A stretch of 64,000 bases of DNA, from positions 3,720,001 to 3,784,000 of the forward strand of contig NZ_JACHMP010000001.1 of assembly GCF_014204985.1 (NCBI RefSeq), read 5' to 3'. Each line of letters opens with the position of its first letter. Within the stretch, counting starts at the first letter, position 1. The translations under genes and the position numbers were made by a program. The notes beneath the pieces are model-generated. The model was not told the DNA's origin, made no database searches, and worked only from the letters and a program-made list of their open reading frames with translations. Of this stretch, positions 50,425 to 58,807 are shown piece by piece. The DNA is from Streptosporangium becharense (GTDB lineage Bacteria; Actinomycetota; Actinomycetes; Streptosporangiales; Streptosporangiaceae).

Positions 50425-50466
50425 TCTATACGGCTCTCTAGTGGGGAAGCTAGAGAGCCGTATAGA
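50425..50466. terminator. Bidirectional terminator
   Basis: A 17-bp perfect inverted repeat (50425-50441 with 50450-50466, 8-nt loop) lies between the converging ATPase and MauE-like genes. Confidence 0.8.
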
Positions 50467-50500
50467 GCCCGATCGTCGTGCTGGGGAAACCTAGGCTCCT

Positions 50501-51358
50501 CTAGCGTCCAGCCGATATAGGCATAGATTCCGGCAGAGACTCGGTGGTCACCGGCTGTCCGTCGGAGCCGACCAACGCGACCCGCACCGCCGGGTGCCGC
50601 CCACTGAGATAGATCGCGAAGACCACGTCCACCGGCTCGCCCGCCGGGCTGTGCCCCGGGTAGACGAAGAACCGCCAGCACAGCTCCCGCCAGCTGTCGA
50701 CCGGCTCGGTGTCCGACAGCAGCTCGGTGTGCGCGCGCCAGACCGCGCTCGCCCGCAGGCGGCCGAGGGCGGTGGCCGGGTCCAGGCGCCGCTGTTCGCA
50801 GGGGGTGCGGTGGCGGAGCCGGGCGACGCTCTCGTCCACCTCGGGCGAGAGCACGACAAGCACGACCAGCCCGGCCAGCGCCGCCGGCCCGTGCTCCCAC
50901 CCCAGGCCGGTCAGCGTCTCCCAGCCGGGCACCTGCGGAGTCCAGGCCAGCAGTCCCGCCGACATGCCGGTCAACACCGCGGCCCGCCCCAGCGACCGCC
51001 ACCCCACGGGGACGGCGCTGACCTCGCCGAAGCAGCCGCAGCCCACGTCCGGGCGCCGCCGCCGCAACTCCCACAGGACATAGGTGGACACCGCGAAGAA
51101 CGCGGTCGTGCTCCACCGGAAGAACGGATGATCGGTCACGAGCAGGCCGCCCGCCAGGAACAACTCGCCGAGCGCGCAGGCCAGCATCGTGGGCGAACTC
51201 CAGCGCTCGGGCACCAGCGCCGCCGGTCCGAGCCTGCTCAACGCGCCCGGTTCGGTTTCATGCGTGGCCGTCCACACTTTGGCGGCCGTGCCGGCCAGCA
51301 GCAGCAGAACCAAGATCGGCAGCTGCGCGGCGGAGATCGTCGTCAGCATCTGTGTCAC
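50501..51358 (-). CDS. MauE/DoxX-like membrane protein
   Basis: This 285-residue protein has four helices in the first 170 residues and a CGCFGE motif near residue 112, the MauE signature (methylamine utilisation; a partner in disulfide delivery). A C-terminal soluble domain of about 110 residues (ELCWRFFVYPGHSPAGEPVD) is unusual for the family. GTG 51358 overlaps the stop of the upstream Cys-rich gene as GTGA, so the two are translationally coupled and may act together on disulfides. Confidence 0.82.
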   Translation of the reverse strand: MTQMLTTISAAQLPILVLLLLAGTAAKVWTATHETEPGALSRLGPAALVPERWSSPTMLACALGELFLAGGLLVTDHPFFRWSTTAFFAVSTYVLWELRRRRPDVGCGCFGEVSAVPVGWRSLGRAAVLTGMSAGLLAWTPQVPGWETLTGLGWEHGPAALAGLVVLVVLSPEVDESVARLRHRTPCEQRRLDPATALGRLRASAVWRAHTELLSDTEPVDSWRELCWRFFVYPGHSPAGEPVDVVFAIYLSGRHPAVRVALVGSDGQPVTTESLPESMPISAGR

Positions 51359-52305
51359 CCCATTCCGACCCGGACGTTGAAGCATCCCGCGGTCAGGTCG
51401 CCGCCGAGCTCCACAAAGGACCTCGGCGACAGCTCCACGATCCGGCCGCGGGGGGAGGTGCCGCATTCCAGGCACCGGTCGCAGAACCGGCCGGCCATGC
51501 ATCCGCACGCCACGACCGGCAGCACCGACGTGCGTCCGGAGCACACGTTGCGCACGTTGACCATCGAGCCCAGCGCGAGGTAGGGCAGCCCGGTGCAGGA
51601 GATCCCCGTGTCGTCGCAGGCCGCGTCCGCGCGCTCCAGCATGGGGTAGGCCACCCCCTGCTCCTCCGCGTCGAAGGTGTCGGCCCAGGTCGCGGTGCCC
51701 GAGATCCGCGACTGCGCGCCGCCGTAGCCGGTCGGCGACGGGGGCACCGCGGTCCAGCGGTAGGGCGGCTGGGAGGTGGCCGGCAACCTCGCGTACGAGA
51801 CCCCGTCCTCGCGTACCCCGATGGCGTCGAAGAGGTAGCCGGGCTCGAACTTAGGATGCCGGACCTGCAGCCGCCCCGAGGCGCGGTAGGGGACGACGAT
51901 CGTGCGCCGCCCCCGGTGCGGGCCGCAGTACAGCTCCAGGGTGCGGTCCTTGCCCTCGGTGCCGACGGACTGGATGACCCCGGTGATCCGGGTGATGTCC
52001 GCCCAGATCCGATCCACGACCCGGCCCGACCGCAACGCCTTGACGATCACATTGGAGCCTGCGGGGAGGTCCGCGGGGTTGACGACCTCACCGCGCCAGG
52101 CGGTCGCCCACGGCGCGATCACCAGCCGCTCCTCACGGCCGTCCTGGGTGTCGAGGACGACCAGGTGCGGGCTGACGTCGACGACCGTGCCGCTGATCGC
52201 GCGGAAGGACTCACCCTCCTCGGAGACCGGCCCGGGTTCCTGCACGGTCCGGCCGAGCGCGGCCGCCGCCAGCGTGCGGCGGCGATCGGCGCTGCGATAG
52301 GGCAT
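51355..52305 (-). CDS. Cys-rich protein with double-psi beta-barrel (RlpA-like) C-terminus
   Basis: This 316-residue protein starts MPYRSADRRRTLAAAALGR (ATG 52305 after GGGGAG) and has no signal peptide. Residues 30-190 look beta-rich (ISGTVVDVSPHLVVLDTQDG). The C-terminal third holds about a dozen Cys (CDDTGISC, CGCMAGRFCDRCLECG) and ends RGRIVELSPRSFVELGGDL, which matches the end of RlpA/barwin-like barrels. It is coupled to the MauE-like gene. Two disulfide-linked proteins next to a SigE-type sigma factor suggest a redox or envelope role, which is inference. Confidence 0.65.
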   Translation of the reverse strand: MPYRSADRRRTLAAAALGRTVQEPGPVSEEGESFRAISGTVVDVSPHLVVLDTQDGREERLVIAPWATAWRGEVVNPADLPAGSNVIVKALRSGRVVDRIWADITRITGVIQSVGTEGKDRTLELYCGPHRGRRTIVVPYRASGRLQVRHPKFEPGYLFDAIGVREDGVSYARLPATSQPPYRWTAVPPSPTGYGGAQSRISGTATWADTFDAEEQGVAYPMLERADAACDDTGISCTGLPYLALGSMVNVRNVCSGRTSVLPVVACGCMAGRFCDRCLECGTSPRGRIVELSPRSFVELGGDLTAGCFNVRVGMG

Positions 52306-52605
52306 CGTCGCTCCCCAGGTTCTGCGAGCTGTCGCAGCCAGCGTCACATGCTTCGTGGCCTGTCGCTGGTCGCTCGGCCAATAATGACGCCAGGTCTCCG
52401 ACCAGGTATGAAAGTTTCTCTCCCACGTAGAAGGCATCGGCCCCCATCTGCGAGCAAAACAGCCCCTAATGGTTCTTGTACGCCCTGCCGCCCATCGAAG
52501 CCGATCTTTGCCGTTGACGGGATGAAACATAGATTCCGGTTCAGCCACACTATGAGCTCAGGCTGCGATTCTGACCACGTTACGCACTCGGAGCGCAGGC
52601 TGGTG

Positions 52606-53127
52606 ATGGCGGTGACCGGCGGAACCCACGAGGAATTCCGGGAGTACGTCGTTGCACGTGGCCCGGCTCTGCTGCGCGCCGCCTACCGGCTCACCGGGCA
52701 TGCCAGCGATGCCGAGGACCTGCTCCAGGCGGCCCTGGTGAAGACCTACCTCGCCTGGGATCGCATCCAGGACCGCTCGGCCCTGGACTGCTACGTGCGC
52801 CGGGCGATGGTCAACATCAACATCTCCTGGTGGCGCCGGCGCAAGCTGGAGGAGTACCCGTCGGAGGAGATTCCAGAGCCGGTGCTCGCCGACGGCCTGG
52901 CCCACCTGCCCGAGCAGGTCGAGCAGGCCCTCGACCGGCTGCCGGCCCGGATGCGCACCGCGATCGTGCTGCGTTACTACGAGGACATGAGCGAATCGGA
53001 GATCGCCACGACCCTGGGCATCAGTGTCGGGACGGTCAAGAGCACCGTCTCGCGCGCGATGGCGAAACTCCGCGGCGACCTCGTCCTGGCTGAGCCCCGC
53101 CCCCGTCACCTGGAACCGCAGACCTGA
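52606..53127 (+). CDS. ECF sigma factor, SigE family
   Basis: This 173-residue RNA polymerase sigma factor belongs to the actinobacterial SigE-like group. Region 2 is EEFREYVVARGPALLRAAYR and HASDAEDLLQAALVKTY (about residues 9-50), and region 4 is MRTAIVLRYYEDMSESEIAT and SVGTVKSTVSRAMAKLR (about 113-158). No anti-sigma gene is adjacent on this strand. It is divergent from the Cys-rich/MauE pair, 300 bp apart. ATG 52606 (or GTG 52603) is the start. Confidence 0.88.
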   Translation: MAVTGGTHEEFREYVVARGPALLRAAYRLTGHASDAEDLLQAALVKTYLAWDRIQDRSALDCYVRRAMVNINISWWRRRKLEEYPSEEIPEPVLADGLAHLPEQVEQALDRLPARMRTAIVLRYYEDMSESEIATTLGISVGTVKSTVSRAMAKLRGDLVLAEPRPRHLEPQT

Positions 53128-53246
53128 CGCCCGGGTGGCAGCCCCGACGCCCCGGTACGGCGAGCCGGGTCCCCTGCGGGTACGGCGGATCGGGCGGCGC
53201 TTCCGGTACGGCAGGCTTCAGGTGTCGCCCCGGTACGGCGGATCGC

Positions 53247-53780
53247 TCACCCGGAGCGGGTGGTCTCCGCGCCGGTGTCGTCGCACCGCCGGCCGGTGTC
53301 GGGTAGGGCCGACTCCGCACCTGCGGTGGCGCACGGCCGGACGGCGTCCCTGATGGTCCGGAGAGCGTCCAGGAAGGCGCTGAGCTGTTCGGGCGTGAGG
53401 AGCCCGGTGAACCAGGTCTCGATGTCGGCCAGGTGCTGCGGGATGACACCACTGAGCCGGTCGGTGCCCGCCGGGGTGATGGCCGCGTAGGAGGCTCGCC
53501 GGTCGGTGGAGCATGACTGCCTCGCCACCAGGCCCTCGCGTTCCAGGCGGTCGACGACCCGGGTCATCCCACTCGTCGACAGGCTCGTCTGGGCGGCGAG
53601 ATCGCTCATGCGCAGGCGTCCCCCCGGTGAGCGCGCCAGTCTGATCAGGGTCTCAAAGTCGATCTCTGAGAGCCCCGCCGTCGCGAACGACCGGTGCGTC
53701 TTCACCGCGATGCCGGTGTACGCCTCCGCCAGGAGGCCCATTGCGGTCAGCCGGGAATCGTCAAAGGGGATCACACTCAT
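53247..53780 (-). CDS. MarR-family transcriptional regulator
   Basis: This 177-residue protein has the MarR winged helix (IDFETLIRLARSPGGRLRMS, then TSGMTRVVDRLEREGLVARQ, STDRRASYAAITPAG, about residues 40-110) flanked by dimerisation helices. The MarR/YceI arrangement is common in actinobacteria, where it senses oxidants or phenolics. ATG 53780 lies 24 bp from a 16-bp palindrome (53804-53819) in the 96-bp intergenic space it shares with the divergent yceI gene, the likely operator. Confidence 0.88.
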   Translation of the reverse strand: MSVIPFDDSRLTAMGLLAEAYTGIAVKTHRSFATAGLSEIDFETLIRLARSPGGRLRMSDLAAQTSLSTSGMTRVVDRLEREGLVARQSCSTDRRASYAAITPAGTDRLSGVIPQHLADIETWFTGLLTPEQLSAFLDALRTIRDAVRPCATAGAESALPDTGRRCDDTGAETTRSG

Positions 53781-53803
53781 ACTGTATCCGACGGTAGTTG
53801 ACG

Positions 53804-53819
53804 TGAGGAATATTCCTCA
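53804..53819. promoter_or_regulatory. 16-bp palindrome, probable MarR operator
   Basis: tgaggaatattcctca is a perfect palindrome between the divergent marR and yceI genes. MarR dimers typically bind such sites. Confidence 0.7.
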
Positions 53820-53876
53820 TGTAGAAATCTGTTGACGCAAGCATCCGCACGGCAAGTACCTCTTCGGGAGCAGATC

Positions 53877-54437
53877 ATGAGCACTCGGACCTGGGAGAAC
53901 CTCCAGATCCCCACCCCCGGCACCTTCACCCTCGACGCCGCCCACACCCGGATCGGCTTCGTCGTCAAGCACATGATGGTGAGCAAGGTCCGCGGTCACT
54001 TCGAGAAGTTCTCCGGCAGCGTCACCATCGCCGAGAACCCGCTGGAGTCCTCCGCCGAGCTCACGATCCAGACCGAGAGCATCAACACCGGAGTCGCCGA
54101 CCGCGACGGCCACCTCCGCAGCGACGATTTCCTCTCCGCTGAGAAGTACCCCGAGCTGACCTTCCGCAGCACCCGCGTCGTCAGCCACTCCGGTGACACG
54201 TTCACCGTGCTCGGTGACCTCACGGTCCGTGACATCACCAAGCCGGTCGAGATCACCGTCGAGTACGGCGGCGCCGGCACCAACCCGTGGGGTCAGGAGC
54301 TGTGGGGCTTCTCGATCTCGGCCGAGATCGACCGGGAGGAGTTCGGCCTGACCTGGAACCAGGCTCTGGAGACCGGTGGCGTCCTGGTCGGCAAGAAGAT
54401 CAAGATCGAGATCGAGGGCGAGGCCAACCGCGCCTGA
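53877..54437 (+). CDS. YceI-family protein
   Basis: This 186-residue lipocalin-like protein matches YceI, which binds polyprenoids or other lipids. It has FTLDAAHTRIGFVVKHMMVS, KVRGHFEKFSG, LRSDDFLSAEKYPELTFRST and WNQALETGGVLVGKKIKIEI along its length. No signal peptide is visible, so it is likely cytoplasmic. ATG 53877 follows GGGAG with 6 nt spacing. It is divergent from marR and is probably repressed by it. Confidence 0.93.
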   Translation: MSTRTWENLQIPTPGTFTLDAAHTRIGFVVKHMMVSKVRGHFEKFSGSVTIAENPLESSAELTIQTESINTGVADRDGHLRSDDFLSAEKYPELTFRSTRVVSHSGDTFTVLGDLTVRDITKPVEITVEYGGAGTNPWGQELWGFSISAEIDREEFGLTWNQALETGGVLVGKKIKIEIEGEANRA

Positions 54438-54450
54438 TCGTTCGATCGCC

Positions 54451-54480
54451 GGAGGGTCCCTTCCCCGCGGAGGACCCTTC
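54451..54480 (+). terminator. Terminator hairpin after yceI
   Basis: agggtcc (54453-54459) pairs with ggaccct (54472-54478), extended by a G-U and G-C pair. A second inverted repeat lies at 54565-54574/54590-54599. Confidence 0.5.
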
Positions 54481-54685
54481 GGCCCTCGGAGATGTTGCGG
54501 CGACTGTCGGCCGTGTCCCTTCCCCTCACTGAGGGAGCTTCGGCCCGGCGGGTCACGGCGGCTCGGTCCCTCCATGCCCCTTCCCTGCGTGGAGGGACCT
54601 TCGGGCGATCACCCGTCGAGATGACATGTCTCGGGAAATGGGAATCCACAGGCCCCCCACCCTCCTCGGCTGGGAAGTCGCAGGT

Positions 54686-54728
54686 TTGTCCACAGATGTG
54701 GATCGAGTTATCCACCGCCTGTGGACAA
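54686..54728. promoter_or_regulatory. Cluster of four DnaA-box-like sequences
   Basis: ttgtccaca (54686-54694), tgtggatcg (54697-54705), ttatccacc (54708-54716) and tgtggacaa (54720-54728) lie within 43 bp in alternating orientation. The outer two match the actinomycete consensus TTGTCCACA exactly. No dnaA, dnaN or gidB is nearby, so this is not the chromosomal origin; a titration or regulatory site is possible. A possible fifth partial box lies at 54642. Confidence 0.65.
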
Positions 54729-54820
54729 CCCTTCCATCACCCCCACCCGCGACTCGATCGCCAACCGCTTTGCCGCCTCGCCGGATGGCCGGTACTCTGT
54801 GCTGAGCCACACGGCAACCA

Positions 54821-54910
54821 GGAGGCTTCGCCTAGTCAGGTCTATGGCGCCGCACTGCTAATGCGGTTTGGGTTTACCGCCCATCCGGGGTTCAAATCCC
54901 CGAGCCTCCG
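54821..54910 (+). tRNA. tRNA-Ser(GCU)
   Basis: GGAGGCT (54821-54827) pairs with AGCCTCC (54903-54909), discriminator G54910. The anticodon loop ACTGCTAAT gives anticodon GCT. A long variable arm is present and the T-loop reads GGTTCAAATCC. The 3' CCA is not encoded. The integrase gene starts beyond it, so this is probably the attachment site of the second element. Confidence 0.95.
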
Positions 54911-54917
54911 CTGTGAC

Positions 54918-54963
54918 CAGGGGTTTCTTCCGGAAGGATCTTCCGGAGGGAGCCCCTGTTTTG
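54918..54963 (+). terminator. Terminator downstream of tRNA-Ser(GCU)
   Basis: cagggg (54918-54923) pairs with cccctg (54953-54958), with an inner ttccgg/ccggaa stem, followed by tttt. It should end the tRNA transcript. Confidence 0.7.
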
Positions 54964-55014
54964 CTGTTCAGGACTGACGTGAGCACAAGGTGAGCACAAG
55001 GCGGTTTCACGGGC

Positions 55015-56454
55015 TCATTGCGTCTTCTTTCTCGGGATGATCGCGGCCGTCGCCTCGGCAGCCGCCCGGGAGACCTCCGGCACGACCGAGGTGTAGACGT
55101 CGGCGGTGAAGCTGTAGCGGGCGTGACCCAGTGTGGCAGAGACCACCTTCATATCCACCCCGGCGGCGAGCATCAGCGTGGCCGCGCAGTGCCGGAGATC
55201 GTGGAAGCGGATCGGCGGCAGGCCCGCGGCCTTCACGATGGCCGTGAACCGCTCGGAGACGTACTCCTCGCGCAGCGCCGACCCGTCCTCGGCGGCGTAG
55301 ATCAGCCCGCTGTCGATCCAGTCGGCACCGGCCGCCAGGCGCTCGCGCCGCTGGGTCGCGCGCCACGCCTTCAACAGCTTGATGTTGGAGTCGTCCAGAG
55401 CGATGGTCCGCCAGGACGGATCGGACTTCAGGCCGTCGTCGTCCTCGTCGTCGGACTCCAGCAGGCTCAGGGTCTTCGCGCCACTCAGGTCGGTGTCCTC
55501 CCACCGGGCACCGCACACCTCACCGCGGCGCAGACCGCGCGTGGCCGTGAGGTGGTACAGCGAGTACAGGCGCTCCCCGCGCTCCTCGACGACGTCGAGG
55601 AACCGGCCGCACAGCTCCGGCGTCCAGACCATGACCTTGCCCGGGACCTTCCCGGTCTCCTCCCACCGGGCGACCCGCTCGGGTGTCCACACCAGCGGCC
55701 GGCGCTTGGGCAGACGTGGCAGCTCCACGTACTGGGCCGGGTTGTGGGGGATCTTCTTGGTCTTGGCCGCCGTACCGAGCGCGGAGGACAGCACCCGGTG
55801 GATGCGGTGGATGCGGGAGACGGACAAGGGCTTCTTGCGCTTGAGCCCCGGTGTCTCCCCGTCCTCCAGGCGGAGCTTCGGCGCGAGCGCGCGGGCCGCC
55901 AGTAGCCGGCGGAGCATCTCCGACAGCCGCTCCCCCTCGGGAAGATTGTTGATCTGCCCGATGGCCGTGTAGAGCTGGCTGAGGTGCTGATCGTTGACTT
56001 CGCCAAGCTTGAGGTGGCCGAGGCCCGGTTTGCCGTACAGCTCGACGGTCTCGATGTAGGACTCCAGGGTGGAGTCCTTGAGTGACTTCTTGCCCTTCAC
56101 CCACTGGTCCAGGTAGGCGCCGAAGGTCAGGCTCCGGTCGGGGGCGATGCCGCCCTCGTCGAGAACGGTGAGTGCCTTGCGCAGGGCCTTGGCCGCCTCC
56201 TCTTCGGTGTCGAAGGGGCCGAGCCAGGGCTGGCGGCGCTTGCCGTCCGGGCCGGGCGGCGCGCTGTAGCGAGCCCACCAAGCGCCGTGGCCGGAGTTCC
56301 AGCGCCACTGAGGCTGACCGTCCTTACCGAGCTTGGGTTCGCCCTTGCGGTCCTTGAGGTGCACCCGCAGTTGAGGGCAGCGGTCGCCGAGCTGCTTTCT
56401 CGTCTGTGGGTCGCGGCAGCCGCACCGCTTCTTCACCACCCCTGCACGTTTCAT
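55015..56454 (-). CDS. int: Tyrosine integrase of the second element
   Basis: This 479-residue phage-type integrase has an N-terminal arm-binding part with CxC pairs (KKRCGCRDPQ), a core-binding domain (RSLTFGAYLDQWVKGKKSLK), and a catalytic domain with RGLRRGEVCG (Arg), IRFHDLRHCAATLML (His-Arg box), TLGHARYSFTADVYT (GH and Tyr). ATG 56454 follows AGGAG. A sequence at 56481-56499, just upstream, resembles the operators near the repressor, so the same protein may repress int. It should integrate the element at tRNA-Ser(GCU). Confidence 0.95.
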   Translation of the reverse strand: MKRAGVVKKRCGCRDPQTRKQLGDRCPQLRVHLKDRKGEPKLGKDGQPQWRWNSGHGAWWARYSAPPGPDGKRRQPWLGPFDTEEEAAKALRKALTVLDEGGIAPDRSLTFGAYLDQWVKGKKSLKDSTLESYIETVELYGKPGLGHLKLGEVNDQHLSQLYTAIGQINNLPEGERLSEMLRRLLAARALAPKLRLEDGETPGLKRKKPLSVSRIHRIHRVLSSALGTAAKTKKIPHNPAQYVELPRLPKRRPLVWTPERVARWEETGKVPGKVMVWTPELCGRFLDVVEERGERLYSLYHLTATRGLRRGEVCGARWEDTDLSGAKTLSLLESDDEDDDGLKSDPSWRTIALDDSNIKLLKAWRATQRRERLAAGADWIDSGLIYAAEDGSALREEYVSERFTAIVKAAGLPPIRFHDLRHCAATLMLAAGVDMKVVSATLGHARYSFTADVYTSVVPEVSRAAAEATAAIIPRKKTQ

Positions 56455-56480
56455 TCCCTCTCCTTGCTGGGGGACTAGAG

Positions 56481-56499
56481 GAACTAGGGCGAACTTAAC
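56481..56499. promoter_or_regulatory. Repressor-like operator in the int promoter
   Basis: gaactagggcgaacttaac differs from gaactaaggcgaactgtaac at 58808-58827 by one substitution and a substitution/one-base indel. It is 27 bp upstream of the int start. Confidence 0.6.
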
Positions 56500-56648
56500 A
56501 GGATGGCGAATGAGTGTCCACTAGTTCTTTCAGTTTCCTCTAGTCTTGATGGTCTGCGTTGGCTGTGTCCGATAGACCACGGTTGACGTTGGCCAGCGCG
56601 ACAGCCCAGCGGAGAACGCCGGGCAGGCCGGGAAGGAAGGGAGGGGGC

Positions 56649-56855
56649 ATGGCAGCCGACGACAGGCTCATGCTGATGCCCGAGATCGCCGAGTACACCC
56701 GACGTCCGGAGAGCACACTCCGATACCTGCGGCATCGGGGCGGCCCCGACGCTCCGCCGCTGTGGAAGCAGGGCCGCCGTCTGGTCGCCTGGCAGAGCGA
56801 GATCGACACATGGCTGGACAGGCTGAGGGCGGCCGATCGGAGAGCGTCCGGGTGA
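56649..56855 (+). CDS. Small AlpA/excisionase-like helix-turn-helix protein
   Basis: This 68-residue protein has a MerR/AlpA-type fold: MLMPEIAEYTRRPESTLRYL followed by WKQGRRLVAWQSEIDTWLDR. It is divergent from int by about 195 bp. Excisionase or directionality factor is the best guess from fold and location. ATG 56649 follows GGAAGGGAGGGG. Confidence 0.72.
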   Translation: MAADDRLMLMPEIAEYTRRPESTLRYLRHRGGPDAPPLWKQGRRLVAWQSEIDTWLDRLRAADRRASG

Positions 56856-56873
56856 CTGCGTTCCCGGCCATGT

Positions 56874-56899
56874 GGCAGGGCCCGGAGCTGGGCCCTGCC
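56874..56899. terminator. Bidirectional terminator
   Basis: ggcagggccc (56874-56883) pairs perfectly with gggccctgcc (56890-56899) between converging genes. Confidence 0.75.
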
Positions 56900-56925
56900 A
56901 GTGTCCGACTCGAACCTGTGGAGAA

Positions 56926-57756
56926 CTAGCGTGACGGGAGGAGCACTCCCGTCACGCCGCCGAGCACGCCTTCTACGTCCTCCACCGTGCTCTGCACGGT
57001 GTCCCTCAGGCTTCCCGCCACCTCTCCCACCGCTTCCCTGGTCTCTGCGGTGATGTTCTCCAGGGGCTTGTCGGCCTCCGGAGTGTCGGATGACGGGTGT
57101 GCCGAAGGTTCAGCCGGCTGCTGCGCCGGTTGATCGCTGGTCTCGGGCGGGAGTTCGGCCGTGGACGTGGTGCGCGGGCTCGGCGTCATGGTCGGCTCGG
57201 CACGCTGAGTCGGTGCCGAGGTGGTGGGCTCGGCGTGCGGACTCGGCGCGGAGGTGGTGGGCCGCGAATCCGGAGGTGGTGACGGCTGTGGCCACCGGCC
57301 CGGAGACGAAGGGCTGGAGCGGCCCGCATCCGGTGCCGGTGACACCGGGATCCGGCGGGGTGAGCGGATCGTCGGTGACGGGCGCCTGGTGGACTGTGCG
57401 GTGGGAGCCGCCTCGGCGGGGGCCACAGCGACGGGCGGGGGGCGGTCGCCCGGTCGCGGCTCGGGTGCGCCCAGGATGACCGCTCTGCAGATGCTTACGG
57501 CGGCGGCCGTGGACGTCGCGGTGGTGACGACCGGCGCCCACAGCAGGTCGCGCAGCCGCTCGGCCGTCAGCAGCAGCACAGGTAAGGGCAGGGCGCCGAG
57601 AGGACGGTCGGGGCGAAGCGCCGCGGCGACCGCGGCCCGCTGCTCATCGTGCGGCAGGGTGGAGTTCACGACGATCACCGTGATGCCGTGCTCCTGCTTG
57701 CCGATCTGTACGGCGACGTCCTTGGGTAACTCCCGGTAGCGGATGACGTGCGTCAT
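56926..57756 (-). CDS. Membrane protein with Pro/Ser/Thr-rich tail
   Basis: This 276-residue protein begins with a soluble head (MTHVIRYRELPKDVAVQIGK and VIVVNSTLPHDEQRAAVAAA) resembling ImmA-like or peptidase-inspired heads but without HExxH. A hydrophobic segment (about residues 70-95) is followed by about 150 residues of Pro, Ser, Thr and Ala, and a final helical stretch (ETREAVGEVAGSLRDTVQST). ATG 57756 overlaps the upstream stop (ATGA). Function unknown; linked to the DUF-like gene upstream. Confidence 0.6.
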   Translation of the reverse strand: MTHVIRYRELPKDVAVQIGKQEHGITVIVVNSTLPHDEQRAAVAAALRPDRPLGALPLPVLLLTAERLRDLLWAPVVTTATSTAAAVSICRAVILGAPEPRPGDRPPPVAVAPAEAAPTAQSTRRPSPTIRSPRRIPVSPAPDAGRSSPSSPGRWPQPSPPPDSRPTTSAPSPHAEPTTSAPTQRAEPTMTPSPRTTSTAELPPETSDQPAQQPAEPSAHPSSDTPEADKPLENITAETREAVGEVAGSLRDTVQSTVEDVEGVLGGVTGVLLPSR

Positions 57757-58157
57757 GTGCCGCTCCGTATCTCGTGGTGAACCTCCTTCCAGATACGTTT
57801 GAGTTCTTGCCAGTCGTGGAACTCCCGCACCGGGTCGGCGGCTCGGGCCGGACCGCGCATGATGAGCGTGACGTCCGCTCCGTCGACCTCCACTCGCACC
57901 GGGACGTAGCGGGGGCTCCCGGTGCGCCAGGCGGCGACGAGGTGCTCAGGCGGTGGATCGGACGGGTCGATGCCCAGTGCCCGTTGCTGAATGACGATCA
58001 GCTCCTGGGCTCGGGCGAGGGCTTCTTGAGCCTGCTGGAGTTCCGCTCCCATGGTGACGATGGAGCTGGTGGCGCGTTCCTGCCAGGTGGACAGGGCGGT
58101 GATGCGGCGGACACGCCTTTGGATAACATCCAGGATCTCTTCGTTGGGGGGTTGCAT
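57753..58157 (-). CDS. Unknown protein with coiled-coil N-terminus
   Basis: This 134-residue protein starts MQPPNEEILDVIQRRVRRIT. A coiled coil (ELQQAQEALARAQELIVIQQ) is followed by a beta-rich half (VPVRVEVDGADVTLIMRGPA) and WQELKRIWKEVHHEIR. ATG 58157 has AAAGG about 10 nt upstream; ATG 58178 and 58238 are in frame. It shares an ATGA overlap with the next gene. It probably belongs to the lysogeny-side operon. Not recognised. Confidence 0.65.
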   Translation of the reverse strand: MQPPNEEILDVIQRRVRRITALSTWQERATSSIVTMGAELQQAQEALARAQELIVIQQRALGIDPSDPPPEHLVAAWRTGSPRYVPVRVEVDGADVTLIMRGPARAADPVREFHDWQELKRIWKEVHHEIRSGT

Positions 58158-58290
58158 GGAGTACACACCTTTGTGCATAGTGCGACGGACGTGCAGTGTG
58201 CTTCCCAGGCGCCCACGTGAAACCGATGTTCCCCCCATTTAACGTTCAATTGCCATTTTCAGGCGTTCGCTACCAGATCGTTATGCATGA

Positions 58291-58307
58291 TGATCATTAA
58301 ATGATCA
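58291..58307. repeat. 17-bp inverted repeat
   Basis: tgatcat-taa-atgatca is a perfect inverted repeat spanning the repressor gene stop. It may end that transcript or bind a regulator of the next gene. Confidence 0.5.
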
Positions 58308-58775
58308 GGCGGAATGAGCCTGCGTCTCTCCATTCCCGTTGTTGCCCTGCGGCTGGATTGAGCGCATCGCCTCGATCAGCGTGATCACGGCCTGGCGCTC
58401 GCTCTGGGACAACTCTTCGATCTCCAGAATGCGCTGCCTCCACGTCTCGACCGTCGGGGCCGGCGCCACCTGCGCGACGTGGTCGGCGGCGTGGATCTCG
58501 GCAAGGATCCCCAGCGCATCGTCACGTCCCACCTCCGCCAGGCGCTCCGGCGCGATCTCCAGGGCGGCCCAGATGTGCGCGAGCGTTCCGGCCGGCGCGG
58601 TCACCGGCACGTACTGCCCCTTCTTCGTCTCGTAGCCGTTCTCGATCTGGCTCAGCCTGGCCGCGCTGATCCCGGCGGCTTGCGCGGTCTGCGGAATGGA
58701 CAGCCGTTTCGCCTTGCGGACGCGCCGGACAAGCACCGCCTCCGGCGGTGGTTCGGGCATCTGCGGTGTGGTCAT
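58305..58775 (-). CDS. XRE-family repressor of the element
   Basis: This 156-residue protein has a helix-turn-helix (residues about 15-55: VRKAKRLSIPQTAQAAGISA ARLSQIENGYE) and a C-terminal helical half ending in a Ser/Gln-rich tail. It is divergent from a second XRE protein across 158 bp containing two inverted copies of a 13-bp operator, the usual layout of a lysogeny switch. ATG 58775. There is no cI-type cleavage motif, so induction likely differs from LexA-like repressors. Confidence 0.82.
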   Translation of the reverse strand: MTTPQMPEPPPEAVLVRRVRKAKRLSIPQTAQAAGISAARLSQIENGYETKKGQYVPVTAPAGTLAHIWAALEIAPERLAEVGRDDALGILAEIHAADHVAQVAPAPTVETWRQRILEIEELSQSERQAVITLIEAMRSIQPQGNNGNGETQAHSA

Positions 58776-58807
58776 CGGTCCCTCGCCTGATCGGTGTTTC
58801 GCTGTGC

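Noticed and set aside
54686..54728. The chromosomal oriC
   Set aside because: No dnaA, dnaN, rpmH or gyrB genes are nearby and the box number is small.
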